A stretch of DNA of 64,000 bases. Origin: a virus. Positions 26,291 through 33,913 of this stretch are shown here, piece after piece. The notes below the pieces were generated by a model. It searched no databases and was not told the origin of the DNA. It saw only the letters and a list, made by a program, of their open reading frames with translations. The first letter of the stretch is position 1. Each line of letters starts with the position of its first letter. The translations under genes were made by a program, and so were the position numbers. The DNA is taken from positions 37,565-101,564 of the IMG/VR virus record IMGVR_UViG_3300028384_001071; one strand, given 5' to 3'.

Positions 26291-26705
26291 AGTTCTGTAT
26301 GTTGTATCCTTGAGGCGGATGAATGCACATGGATATTAACCAGTGCAGATTATCCAGAGAATGAGACGGGAGGTTATTGACCCGATGAATAGATACCGGC
26401 TCGTCCCGCTCCTTAGTATTGTGAACGGCTTGCAAAGCAGCTTCGTTCAATATATGAGTGGTGAACACATCAACTACCCATTCAGAGTCGTGCATCTTCA
26501 CGACACGTGTCCAAGGGGATGTCAACGGTACGCCAGTCTCTTCAAACCACTCACGGTTCATTGCTGAGCCGTGAGTCTCATCGTCTTCCACCTTACCTCC
26601 GACGCCGTTCAACTTACCAGCCTGCCAATCTGGACGAGCTTTAGTAAGTAGAACGACATTCTGGAAGTTAGGCGTAAAGGCGAAGCCGAGACAGTATCTA
26701 ATCAA
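26280..26705 (-). CDS. NUDIX hydrolase 2
   Basis: 141 residues with the NUDIX box GGKVEDDETHGSAMN then REWFEETGV, near residues 36-59. It has the start of MutT-type members (LGFAFTPNFQNVVLLTK). It overlaps the first NUDIX gene by 11 bases. The two differ outside the box, so they probably have different substrates. A dNTP-pool cleaning or NAD/nucleotide-sugar role is possible. Confidence 0.85.
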   Translation of the reverse strand: MIRYCLGFAFTPNFQNVVLLTKARPDWQAGKLNGVGGKVEDDETHGSAMNREWFEETGVPLTSPWTRVVKMHDSEWVVDVFTTHILNEAALQAVHNTKERDEPVSIHRVNNLPSHSLDNLHWLISMCIHPPQGYNIQNYDT

Positions 26706-26886
26706 CCTTGACTACCCTAACCCCGGTTACTTCGACGTCGATACCAACTGCTTGCTTAGGCAGATTGTCTGCCAAGTTGTGCAAGCACGCGGCCAGGTCA
26801 TCGGCTTCGACCGGGTTTGTGTTGTTAGGGATGTCCTGAGATTCACCACCTGGACCTTTGATGTTCATGAAGATGTTGTATTTCAT
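26698..26886 (-). CDS. Small conserved-looking protein in nucleotide operon
   Basis: 62 residues, unrecognised. Its ATG overlaps the end of the dNMP kinase gene (4 bases) and its end overlaps the NUDIX 2 start. This coupling and the lack of a gap support it being real. The C-terminus is beta-rich (VGIDVEVTGVRVVKV); the start KYNIFMNIKGPGG could be a first strand. It might be a small partner subunit. Confidence 0.6.
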   Translation of the reverse strand: MKYNIFMNIKGPGGESQDIPNNTNPVEADDLAACLHNLADNLPKQAVGIDVEVTGVRVVKVD

Positions 26887-27452
26887 ATGTTGAACCGTTC
26901 AATGAGACTGGTGACATCCGCATAGAAGCCATCCATGTCGGTGTTAGTGATGACCGCATCCCACCCGTCGAAACCGACGAGAGCATTGTCTGCGACATCA
27001 TCAGTATCGGGAATTTCCGGACGTTCGATCTTGACAAGCATACCGCCAAGCTCTGTGACTCGTTGAGCCTCGTTCGGAAAACGCAGGTCTGAGATCAGTA
27101 GAAGCTCAGCACCCGCAGCCTTCATCTTGCTGAACAGGATATCGACCCAGGTGCTCTCGTAGATGTGACGTCCAACAGACGTACCCATCTCGATCCAAAC
27201 CTCTCGAACTGTCTTACCGATGGTCGGAAGCATATCCTCCCGTCGATCCTCATTGCCAGGTAGTTCGTAGAACTCCGGTTCGCGAAGGCCATCCCATCCA
27301 TAAAGCTGGTGGCAGATGAGCTTCAATTCGTAAGCAAAGGAACCCTTGTTGATCTGATACTTAGATCCCTTTGTTCTTAAAAAGCTGGTCAGAAACTTAC
27401 AGGCAGTGTCTTTGCCCGTACGTTTGCGATGCCCGAAGGCAATTACTCTCAT
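26883..27452 (-). CDS. Deoxynucleoside monophosphate kinase
   Basis: 189 residues. The P-loop is GHRKRTGKDT near residues 7-16, with G-x-x-x-x-G-K-D as in T4 gp1-type dNMP kinases. ISDLRFPNEAQRV near residue 120 is another mark of that family. It phosphorylates dNMPs to dNDPs. With dCMP deaminase, ThyX, dUTPase and RNR it makes a nearly complete dNTP supply route. Its ATG overlaps the nucleotidase gene by 4 bases. Confidence 0.88.
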   Translation of the reverse strand: MRVIAFGHRKRTGKDTACKFLTSFLRTKGSKYQINKGSFAYELKLICHQLYGWDGLREPEFYELPGNEDRREDMLPTIGKTVREVWIEMGTSVGRHIYESTWVDILFSKMKAAGAELLLISDLRFPNEAQRVTELGGMLVKIERPEIPDTDDVADNALVGFDGWDAVITNTDMDGFYADVTSLIERFNI

Positions 27453-27976
27453 GCAAGTTGTCCCAACTGAGCGATAATGTACTCGAACTTATCGCCCGAG
27501 AAGCCAGCATCAGTATTCCAAGGTTGAGGTACTAGTACGGCCTTACCTCCCGCTGAGCGGAAGTTATCAACCATCTTGTCAGTGTCATCAATCAACACTC
27601 GACCGGCTGCGGCTATCAGATGTTTCTGAGCCGTCATAATCGAACGCTTCCTGATGTCGATTTGGTGGTGATGAAGCCAAGCCACTTTACCTGCGAATGA
27701 TTCTTCGTATGTAGATGGTTTCGTTAGAATGTACCAGTCGTCGAAGTGATCGTCCACGTACTCGATAAGCTGATTTGCCCAAGGCAATAGCTCAAGATTG
27801 TACCAGAACGAAGCATCTCGGAACAACTCCTGTTCCATATCTTCCTGTGTGACACCGACAACCTCACAGATATCAGTCTCACCGGGAGTCCATTCCCCTT
27901 CGTACTCGAAATGACGCATGACAGCACCACAGAAGTCAACTAGGGTGCCATCCATATCCAGAAATGCAGCAGACAT
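27449..27976 (-). CDS. 5'(3')-deoxyribonucleotidase, HAD family
   Basis: 175 residues. The HAD motif I is LDMDGTLVDF at residues 6-15; motif II is YILTKPS near residue 80, and motif IV-like VLIDDTDKMV near residue 130. These fit 5'(3')-deoxyribonucleotidases (NT5C type), which remove phosphate from dNMPs. The enzyme would trim the nucleotide pool, possibly removing dUMP or a host nucleotide. The start codon shares one base with the end of the primase-helicase gene. Confidence 0.85.
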   Translation of the reverse strand: MSAAFLDMDGTLVDFCGAVMRHFEYEGEWTPGETDICEVVGVTQEDMEQELFRDASFWYNLELLPWANQLIEYVDDHFDDWYILTKPSTYEESFAGKVAWLHHHQIDIRKRSIMTAQKHLIAAAGRVLIDDTDKMVDNFRSAGGKAVLVPQPWNTDAGFSGDKFEYIIAQLGQLA

Positions 27977-30705
27977 TAACCCACCTTCGGGACAAGATTG
28001 TCCTCTACTTTGATAAGAGGTACAGACACGTCTGCATCCGGACTCAGTGGCTCCCAGCTAATGTTGCCGACATACCATTGAGATGAACGAGCCGCTACTC
28101 TACCTTTGGGATGTTGTTTCGGAAGCCGACGGCCTGTCTTGATCTTACCCCAATCAGTCTGATAGGCAGGATCGAGCCAAGCAGCAAACCTCTCATAGAA
28201 CTCACTCCACTTGATCATTTGACCAGTGACGTGGAAACAGTGTTCCCGGATGAAGACCTCCAAGAAGGACTCGTTGGCAATCGCCGCAGCAGTCTTGATC
28301 TCGGTCTCGATAACAGGAACATTCAATCGATCCGCAGGAGGCGGAATCTCAAGATTCAACAATTCACATAGGAAGTCAGGAGCCTCTCGTTCGAGTTGAG
28401 GCAGCATGTCTTTCTTTGGAATCATCTGTCCGGGATTGAGAGTCGGTACCTCAACCATCGTAATACGAGTGTCCTCGCTGATGATCGGGCAGAACTCAAC
28501 CTGATTGGCACATTGGATGAAGTGACACGTATTCGTGACCGTGTATGGTGTCATACCCTTCTGATGCACTTGCATCGTCGGAGATGTAACCCAGTCCTTA
28601 ATACGCTGCTGAGCCTGACGGTTAGTACGCAGGTCCGTTTCCTCGATGACACACAACACTGAGCCTTCTAGTTCACCGTTGAAGCCCTGTTGGTTGATCA
28701 GAGCAGCATCAGCCCTAGCCACACCTCGAGTCATCAACAATGACACCGCTTCGTGTAGGATCGACTTACCCGTGCCCTGCTCCTGTGAATACAGAAACAG
28801 ATAAGGCAACGGCTGCTCCGGTTCCTGTAACAAGGACGCCAGCCAGCACTTCAAGTAATCCGCACCAGTGAGAATGCCATTACTCTGACACCACTTGTGC
28901 TTGCTCACCGCCTCATCGAGCCCTGAGCCGATATGCTCAAGTATCTTCATCCATGTGGGATATTGAAGATTGGAGGAAATGTCCGAGGGTCGGAACCGCA
29001 ACTGTGCGGCATTCCGATTCCACATCCGATCCCCGATGAACTCAGGTTGAAAAGGTCGGCAGACTACTGTCCACGGCTTTGCGATGGCCGCACCTAGAAT
29101 CTGGTCAACTTCCCTACCCTTACGATCATGTGACCCTCGCAGGTACACCTTCACGTCGTCCTTCTTCTTCATACGCCAGACCGAATCGCCTTGCAGCGAC
29201 CAACCTGTCATATAGTCTTCGCCATTGGCACCTGTTACAAGGTGACGGATTTGGTCGTCGTAATTCGCGACTTCCGTTTCCACCGCCTTGGTAGACTTAA
29301 TTGTGAAGAACTTCATCCAAGTCTTCTTGTTCGGGAGCCAACCCTTCATCTCGCCGCCGTCGTCACGATCGTCTTTGTCGATTTCGACCTTCAGACGTCC
29401 ATCCTTGTGGAGTGACATCCGAGTCTTACGACCGTGATACTTAGGTTTGAGTCCGAAGTCCGCACCCAACTGCCCAGCCGCCTTGTTCGCAGTCTGGGCA
29501 TCCATGAAGTTGAATCCGCCCTTATCGTCTTCAACCCCCTCACCTGCACGAGATACAGTCTTGAGATCGGGATCGATATTGTAGAAACATCGAGTCCAGC
29601 CTTGACCATCCTGCTCCCACGTGTCCGCCTCTGCGACACCGGGTGTGAATCGACGTACGACCCACCCACCGTGTCGAGTAGGAAACGCGAAGGCATTCCA
29701 CTCTAAGCCCTTCTCACGGCCTTTCGATGCAGTCTGGTAGATTCCCTTGAAACCAAGTTCCTCGTGAGCTACTAATAGGTCGTGAGTGTGACATGTAAGC
29801 ATCTTGGAATCCTGATCCCATGCCCACATAGCCTTGCTACTCTCAAGCCAGCGTATCAACTTCTCGTGGCCAGCATCCAAACTAATGGACGATCTACGAG
29901 ATGTGATATCCTCGAATGCAGCCTCGATACTCGTGTCACCAGACAGTGCTATGAACTTTGGCTGAGGTCGGGATCTCTTCCCTTTGACAACGGTCACGTG
30001 ATCTTCCCAGTTCGTGGGAACATCCTCCAACACACCGCCTGCTTTGACGAGTTTCAATCCCTCAGGATTGTCAGCCATCTTCCGATGCCATACCCACATG
30101 TTACCACCACATACATCCACTTTGGACGTGAAGTCGAAGCCTGTGAGTCCTGCCATCTTACCCAGGATCGCACGGGCGAGAGCCGCGTGCTCTGTGTGAT
30201 TCTGCGTAGGTACATTGGGCAACATGACATACAGATGTAAGCCACGTCCGCCGGTGCTCTTACGCACAGTCACCCAGTTAAGATCGGTAACAGCCTGTTG
30301 CACTTCTCCAAGCTCGATGTCTGTGAGCTTCTTCTCGTGTTTCTCGCTGTGCCCGATGATTGCGTCGAAGTCGTACCCGACCCAACGCGATTGTCTGTTG
30401 ACCCAATCCCACCCTGTCATCCCGATTGCTAAAGCATGCATCTCAAGATCAAAGGAAATGACTCGGTCTTCATATGTCGGTTCTGAGTTTGCATTATAGG
30501 GGATTCGGAAGGACTTCCATGTTTGCATTCCATCCGTCCACGCCTGCCAGCGTCTACCTTTGAATTCACCATCCACACGCTCGCCGCCATCCTGTGCGAC
30601 ATTTACCTGACATTCCATATCATGTGAGTACATGGATGACAAGTCTGGATGTGTCTTCGCCAGTAGCAGATTCTTGACCGCCTCAGTGCGGGTCACCTTT
30701 GCCAT
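27976..30705 (-). CDS. PrimPol-SF3 helicase fusion (replicative primase-helicase)
   Basis: 909 residues from the ATG at 30705, chosen because GGGAGG lies 6 bases upstream; earlier in-frame starts at 30717 and 30771 have no such site. The N-terminal third is an archaeo-eukaryotic-type primase/PrimPol domain, with the D-x-D pair in YDFDA (111-115) and STGGRGLHLYV (150-160), much like LigD polymerase domains. The C-terminal third is a D5/SF3 helicase with Walker A EQGTGKS (near 642-648), Walker B LCVIEETD and an Arg-containing stretch after TCHFIQCANQVEF. It would prime and unwind at the phage origin. First gene of the minus operon, beside the repeat-rich control region. Confidence 0.85.
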   Translation of the reverse strand: MAKVTRTEAVKNLLLAKTHPDLSSMYSHDMECQVNVAQDGGERVDGEFKGRRWQAWTDGMQTWKSFRIPYNANSEPTYEDRVISFDLEMHALAIGMTGWDWVNRQSRWVGYDFDAIIGHSEKHEKKLTDIELGEVQQAVTDLNWVTVRKSTGGRGLHLYVMLPNVPTQNHTEHAALARAILGKMAGLTGFDFTSKVDVCGGNMWVWHRKMADNPEGLKLVKAGGVLEDVPTNWEDHVTVVKGKRSRPQPKFIALSGDTSIEAAFEDITSRRSSISLDAGHEKLIRWLESSKAMWAWDQDSKMLTCHTHDLLVAHEELGFKGIYQTASKGREKGLEWNAFAFPTRHGGWVVRRFTPGVAEADTWEQDGQGWTRCFYNIDPDLKTVSRAGEGVEDDKGGFNFMDAQTANKAAGQLGADFGLKPKYHGRKTRMSLHKDGRLKVEIDKDDRDDGGEMKGWLPNKKTWMKFFTIKSTKAVETEVANYDDQIRHLVTGANGEDYMTGWSLQGDSVWRMKKKDDVKVYLRGSHDRKGREVDQILGAAIAKPWTVVCRPFQPEFIGDRMWNRNAAQLRFRPSDISSNLQYPTWMKILEHIGSGLDEAVSKHKWCQSNGILTGADYLKCWLASLLQEPEQPLPYLFLYSQEQGTGKSILHEAVSLLMTRGVARADAALINQQGFNGELEGSVLCVIEETDLRTNRQAQQRIKDWVTSPTMQVHQKGMTPYTVTNTCHFIQCANQVEFCPIISEDTRITMVEVPTLNPGQMIPKKDMLPQLEREAPDFLCELLNLEIPPPADRLNVPVIETEIKTAAAIANESFLEVFIREHCFHVTGQMIKWSEFYERFAAWLDPAYQTDWGKIKTGRRLPKQHPKGRVAARSSQWYVGNISWEPLSPDADVSVPLIKVEDNLVPKVG

Positions 30706-30730
30706 TAGCCCTCCCATCGAGAAGTAGTAA

Positions 30731-30759
30731 CATCGACATCCGGTTTCCCGATGTGGATG
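30731..30759. repeat. Imperfect operator-like palindrome upstream of primase gene
   Basis: CATCGACATC at 30731-30740 faces CCCGATGTGGATG at 30747-30759, one mismatch from the motif CCCGATGTCGATG found at 31204, 51061 and 51209. It lies 26 bases before the primase-helicase start on the minus strand, where a repressor could act. Confidence 0.55.
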
Positions 30760-31187
30760 TGGTCCGACCATTTCAACGGTCGGTTTAGTGTAAACTTAGA
30801 CCTTACACTTTATACTAGAGCAACAACAGGAAATAATTGCACTTGCTCTAAGTCCAATCATATCAACGACTTACAACTTACGTTTACCACTTTCACCCAA
30901 AGCCCAGAACAAAAGCAAGTACAGAGAGAATAGAAACATAGTGAGAGTATAGGGGGAAACTTGTAACGTAAATGACGTAAGCCGTTCACTGCAAACAACT
31001 TACGTCAAGTTCGGCGTTTGGCACGGCATTTGCTACGCACGCACGCACGCGATCTATTTAATCCCTGACATTTTCCCGGAATTCATGCAATTATTCCGCC
31101 AACTTACTCTAGTATAGAATACAGGCCGGAATGTTTCCGGCGATCGTGAATCAACCCCGAAATGCCATAGTTGAGTTGCGTGAGGTA

Positions 31188-31216
31188 CATCGACATCGGG
31201 ACTCCCGATGTCGATG
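31188..31216. repeat. Perfect palindrome upstream of ParB-like gene (parS-like candidate)
   Basis: CATCGACATCGGG, a 3-base spacer, then CCCGATGTCGATG: two perfect 13-base arms. Perfect symmetry with a short spacer suits a dimeric DNA-binding protein. The nearest gene downstream encodes a ParB-like protein, so this may be its centromere or operator site. Confidence 0.65.
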
Positions 31217-31348
31217 CAACTGTTCAAAGTCGATGACACATCGGACCGAAATGAGGAGGCAACACATTAAGCATTAACATCCTACCCAAACGGATTGCAC
31301 ATCGAAAACGGACTCAACTGCAACATTCTGTTTGAGGTATTGTTCACC

Positions 31349-32452
31349 ATGAGTGACGCTGCTGCTACTACTACGAAGTCTGAACTGAAGGAAATCCCAC
31401 TGTCGATGATTCGAGAGAATCCTGTGGCCCTTCGAGACGTGAATCGTAACACTGAGAACTACATGGAGATCGTCGACTCGATCAAGACCCGTGGCGTTCT
31501 CAATCCAATCGTCGTCCGGGCGATGAAAGATCCGGAGACTGACGAAGAGTTCTACAGCCTGATTGACGGGCTGCACCGCTACACCGCATCTCAAGATGCT
31601 GGTAAGGAAACTATCCCTGCTCACATTACGAGCATGGAAGATGCTGATGTCCTTGTTGCACAGATCATTGGTAACATTCACCGCATCGAGACGCGACCTG
31701 TCGAATACTCGAAGCAGCTTCAGCGAATCCTCGCTCAAGACCCAATGCTGACGTCGGCACAACTCGCGAAACAACTCGGCAAGTCCACGACGTGGATCAC
31801 CGACCGTTTGAATTTGCGAAAGATTGACGACAACATCGCCAAGTTGGTCGATGAAGGCAAGATCAACTTGTCGAACGCATTCGCACTTTCGAAGCTGCCA
31901 TCGGAAGAGCAGGCAGACTTCGCTGACCGTGCGATCACGATGACACCTGCGGAATTCACCGCAACTGTCTCTGAGCGTAAGAAGGCGTTGGACAAAGCCC
32001 GCCGTGAGGGCAAGGCTGCGACCAAGGGCGAATTCGTTCCCCCGGTCCATATGCGAAAGTTGAAGGAAGTTCGAACAGAGTTCGAGAAGCCGGAAGTCGG
32101 ACCACACCTGCTCAAAGAGCACGGCGTCAAGACCCCGATGGATGCATTCGCACTGGGCGTCGCCTGGGTTCTGCACCAAGACCCGACATCAGTCGCCGTC
32201 GCGAAGCAGAAGGACGACGCACGGAAGCGAGAGCTTCAGGAGAAGCGGGACAAGGCGAAAGCCCAGCGAGCATCGAACAAGGCGTCACAAGCTGCGACAC
32301 GTGCAGCACGTCTTCAGGTCGAATCAGAACTGCTCGAAAAGGGAGCGGACGAAGCTACCATCAAGAAAGCACTCGACGAGTTCGATGCTGCGAACGGCAT
32401 GAAGGACGGCAAGTTCGTCAAGCCCGAGAAGACCGAAGGCGATGCTAAGTAG
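31349..32452 (+). CDS. ParB-like DNA-binding protein 1
   Basis: 367 residues from the ATG at 31349 (GAGG 11 bases upstream; an in-frame GTG/ATG start further up lacks a ribosome site). The N-terminal domain has ParB/Srx marks: NPIVVRAM, IDGLHRYTA near residue 72 and IIGNIHRIETRP near residue 110. An HTH follows (TSAQLAKQLGKSTTWITDRL). The C-terminal third is a basic coiled coil rich in Lys, Arg and Ala. No ParA lies nearby, so partition is doubtful; regulation, DNA condensation or a CTP switch is as likely. The 13-bp-arm palindrome just upstream is a candidate target. Confidence 0.82.
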   Translation: MSDAAATTTKSELKEIPLSMIRENPVALRDVNRNTENYMEIVDSIKTRGVLNPIVVRAMKDPETDEEFYSLIDGLHRYTASQDAGKETIPAHITSMEDADVLVAQIIGNIHRIETRPVEYSKQLQRILAQDPMLTSAQLAKQLGKSTTWITDRLNLRKIDDNIAKLVDEGKINLSNAFALSKLPSEEQADFADRAITMTPAEFTATVSERKKALDKARREGKAATKGEFVPPVHMRKLKEVRTEFEKPEVGPHLLKEHGVKTPMDAFALGVAWVLHQDPTSVAVAKQKDDARKRELQEKRDKAKAQRASNKASQAATRAARLQVESELLEKGADEATIKKALDEFDAANGMKDGKFVKPEKTEGDAK

Positions 32453-32499
32453 CCCGGTCCACCCGACCACATTCACATCTCAGAGAATCGAGTAACAAC

Positions 32500-33219
32500 A
32501 TGAAGACTATTCCAGCAGCTCCGTTCGCATCCGTATTCGGTGACGATGGCGGCTCCCTGATCTCACTTGCTGACTTGCAGGTGGGCGGTGAATTGACCAC
32601 TTCCGATGAGGACTTCGACAGTCTGATTACCTCGTCTTCCTTCCTACCTCGCGTCCAACTGTTTGGTGCAAACAGCAATGCTGTCACCGAAGAGAAGATC
32701 GGCCTCGGTCGATTCGGACTCGTGAAGTCGAAGGACGACATCGAAGACCTTGGTAAGACACTCGAATGTCTGCCAATTGCTTGGCGTTTCAAGGCGATGC
32801 AGATCGCCGATGGTGAAGTAGTCAGTAACTACGATCACGAATCCGACGAGTTCAAGCGTATCCAAGCGGAGTCTGAGGAAACCGATTCGGGAGCCATGTA
32901 TGGCATCGAGTTCCTCCTGTGGATTCCGGACATCAGTGGCTACGCCACTTACTTCCTGTCATCGAAGTCAAGTCGCCGTGAGGCGAAGCCGCTTCGAGCA
33001 CTGCTTGGAAAGGCAGCCTCCATCGAGGCTAACTTGGTCAAGACGAAGAAGTATGCGTGGCACGCTCCAAAGGTATCGTCAAGTGCGACACCATTCACGA
33101 ACATCCCTGATGGGGAAAGCGTTCGTGCTGAACTGGAGAAGTTCAAGAATCCTTCGTCATCGAAGACTGAAGGCACGACGGATGAGGAAGAGAAAGCGGT
33201 CGACGGAAGTCGCCGCTAG
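32500..33219 (+). CDS. Unknown protein, possible ssDNA-binding role
   Basis: 239 residues. I do not recognise a family with certainty. FLPRVQLFGANSNAV, then a conserved-looking GLGRFGLVKSKDD and LPIAWRFKAMQI suggest a mixed alpha/beta core. The C-terminus is charged and acidic in part (TEGTTDEEEKAVDGS). The position between ParB and the RNA cluster and the acidic tail are compatible with a single-strand-binding or DNA-associated protein, but this is only a guess. Confidence 0.55.
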   Translation: MKTIPAAPFASVFGDDGGSLISLADLQVGGELTTSDEDFDSLITSSSFLPRVQLFGANSNAVTEEKIGLGRFGLVKSKDDIEDLGKTLECLPIAWRFKAMQIADGEVVSNYDHESDEFKRIQAESEETDSGAMYGIEFLLWIPDISGYATYFLSSKSSRREAKPLRALLGKAASIEANLVKTKKYAWHAPKVSSSATPFTNIPDGESVRAELEKFKNPSSSKTEGTTDEEEKAVDGSRR

Positions 33220-33226
33220 CGTATAC

Positions 33227-33284
33227 AGGGCCGGAGTCGATGGGTTATCGATGCTACTGAATCCCACCGACAACAACATGCCCT
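33227..33284 (+). ncRNA. Y RNA-like element 1 (usual strand order)
   Basis: Predicted fold: AGGGC (33227-33231) pairs with GCCCT (33280-33284). CGGA bulges on the 5' side, opposite AACAACAT on the 3' side. Then GTCG/CGAC and TGGG/CCCA form a helix with one mismatch, and the terminal loop begins TTATC. Animal Y RNAs have the same order: outer helix, C-C-G-A bulge, helix, G-G-G-U-U-A-U-C loop; A-rich bases face the bulge. It lies 7 bases after the previous CDS and 6 before a tRNA-like element. Confidence 0.65.
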
Positions 33285-33290
33285 AACTTT

Positions 33291-33420
33291 GAAGAGGTAG
33301 GCAACACGGTTAGCCGCGAGTAGTGTAGACCATGACATCAACATTCCCGCCATGCGGGACGGCGTCTATGGATTATCAATAAGGAACTCGTGTATGTTGG
33401 TTCGAATCCAACTCTCTTCA
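33291..33420 (+). ncRNA. tRNA-like RNA with permuted Y-RNA module 2
   Basis: A tRNA body: acceptor GAAGAGG/TCTCTTC (33291-33297, 33413-33419) with A73, D arm GGC/GCC with a loop containing GG, and T arm GTTGG TTCGAAT CCAAC. At the anticodon-arm site CGAGT/ACTCG (33317-33321, 33386-33390) opens into a 64-base module: TAGAC/GTCTA, then AACAT opposite CGGC, then TCCCGC/GCGGGA closed by CAT. GGATTATC follows. This is a Ro60-binding module with its strands in reversed order. No normal 7-base anticodon loop with U33 can be formed, so it should not decode. A small-intron tRNA is the alternative. Confidence 0.6.
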
Positions 33421-33422
33421 CT

Positions 33423-33486
33423 TGCGGGTCGATGTATGACGGTTATCTTTTGGGAAGCTAGTCCCGTCAACACAACTATATCCGCA
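33423..33486 (+). ncRNA. Y RNA-like element 3 (usual strand order)
   Basis: TGCGG (33423-33427) pairs with CCGCA (33482-33486). A GTCGA bulge on the 5' side is followed by TGT/ACA and GACGG/CCGTC. The loop begins TTATC. The 5' strand, GGTCGA...GACGGTTATC, is close to the animal Y RNA strand G-G-U-C-C-G-A...G-G-U-U-A-U-C. The 3' side has the unpaired CAACTATAT. It lies between two tRNA-like RNAs, with 2 and 4 bases of spacing. Confidence 0.65.
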
Positions 33487-33490
33487 TCCT

Positions 33491-33611
33491 GTCAACGTAG
33501 TGTAATGGAAGCACGCTAAATCATGGTCTCCGACATATGCCTTCTGGGCCGGATGGAAGATCGTTATCGAATTAAAATCGAGTAGTCTAGGTTCGAATCC
33601 TAGCGTTGGCA
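33491..33611 (+). ncRNA. tRNA-like RNA with permuted Y-RNA module 4
   Basis: Acceptor GTCAACG/CGTTGGC (one G-T pair) with A73; D arm GTGT AATGGAA GCAC; T arm CTAGG TTCGAAT CCTAG. The anticodon arm is replaced by GGTCTCC/GGAAGATC (33525-33531, 33555-33562, one bulged A), an internal loop with GACATAT facing CGGA, and a tip helix GCC/GGC with loop TTCTG. GTTATCG follows at 33563. The base of the arm pairs poorly. Same plan as elements 2 and 7: tRNA body with reversed Y-module. Confidence 0.6.
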
Positions 33612-33633
33612 TCCCGAGGTCTCGGGTCTTGAA

Positions 33634-33709
33634 GGCGGGTTGGAGTAGTCTGGCTTATCTCGTCAGGTTTTGATTCTGAAGATCGTAGGTTCGAATCCTA
33701 CACCCGCTT
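33634..33709 (+). tRNA. tRNA-Gln (TTG)
   Basis: Acceptor GGCGGGT/ACCCGCT with G1-U72 wobble; D arm GAG/CTC with GG in a long loop; anticodon arm TCAGG TTTTGAT TCTGA giving anticodon TTG; T arm GTAGG TTCGAAT CCTAC. A weak first base pair is typical for Gln. The base at position 73 reads T, not the usual G, and no CCA is encoded. Confidence 0.88.
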
Positions 33710-33715
33710 CTATAT

Positions 33716-33790
33716 CGCAGGTTGGAGAAGTCGGGTCATCTCACTTGGCTCATAACCAAGAGATCGTGGGTTCGAATCCCACACCTGCTA
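33716..33790 (+). tRNA. tRNA-Met (CAT)
   Basis: Anticodon arm CTTGG CTCATAA CCAAG gives CAT; T arm GTGGG TTCGAAT CCCAC; D arm like that of the Gln tRNA before it, so the two are probably duplicates. Acceptor pairs GCAGGT/ACCTGC with an unpaired C1-T72, a feature recalling bacterial initiators, but the three G-C pairs needed in the initiator anticodon stem are missing. It could also be an Ile tRNA with modified CAT. CCA is not encoded. Confidence 0.85.
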
Positions 33791-33794
33791 TTAA

Positions 33795-33868
33795 GGGCGA
33801 GTAGCTCAACTGGGAGAGCATCCGGTTTGCAACCGGAAGGTTGCGGGTTCAAGTCCCGCCTCGGTCCA
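33795..33868 (+). tRNA. tRNA-Ala (TGC), bulged acceptor
   Basis: D arm GCTC AACTGGGA GAGC, anticodon arm TCCGG TTTGCAA CCGGA (anticodon TGC), T arm GCGGG TTCAAGT CCCGC. The 5' strand GGGCGAG pairs with CTCG-G-TCC only if one G bulges on the 3' strand. That reading restores the Ala identity pair G3-T70 and puts A at 73. Read without a bulge, pair 3-70 would be G-G with C73. It may be functional or decaying. Confidence 0.85.
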
Positions 33869-33913
33869 TTCGATCCCATTCAGTGCGTAACTGTTATGCT
33901 CGTAAATTCATCG

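Larger units (their letters stand above)
30706..31348. promoter_or_regulatory. Divergent control region, candidate origin
   Basis: About 640 bases without a gene, between the primase-helicase (read left) and ParB-like gene (read right). It is richer in A+T than the genes around it and holds at least five inverted repeats: CATCGACATC...GATGTGGATG at 30731-30759, AGTGTAA...TTACACT at 30787-30809, TGACGTAAG...CTTACGTCA at 30973-31007, CCGGAA...TTCCGG at 31126-31140 and a 13-bp-arm palindrome at 31188-31216. There is also an (ACGC)4 run at 31035-31050. TATACTAGAG occurs at 30811-30820 and, inverted, as CTCTAGTATA near 31108; each could be a -10 region of outward or inward promoters. A replication origin, operator cluster or both fits its place next to the primase gene. 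Confidence 0.6.

Noticed and set aside
31274-32179. Open 301-codon frame on the minus strand over the ParB-like gene
   Set aside because: The plus frame has clear ParB motifs and a ribosome site. The antisense frame has a His/Arg/Cys-rich, unlikely composition.
33291-33611. Group I introns in tRNA genes
   Set aside because: Inserts are only about 60-75 bases, and no P, Q, R or S core pairing could be seen. The Y-RNA signature explains them better.
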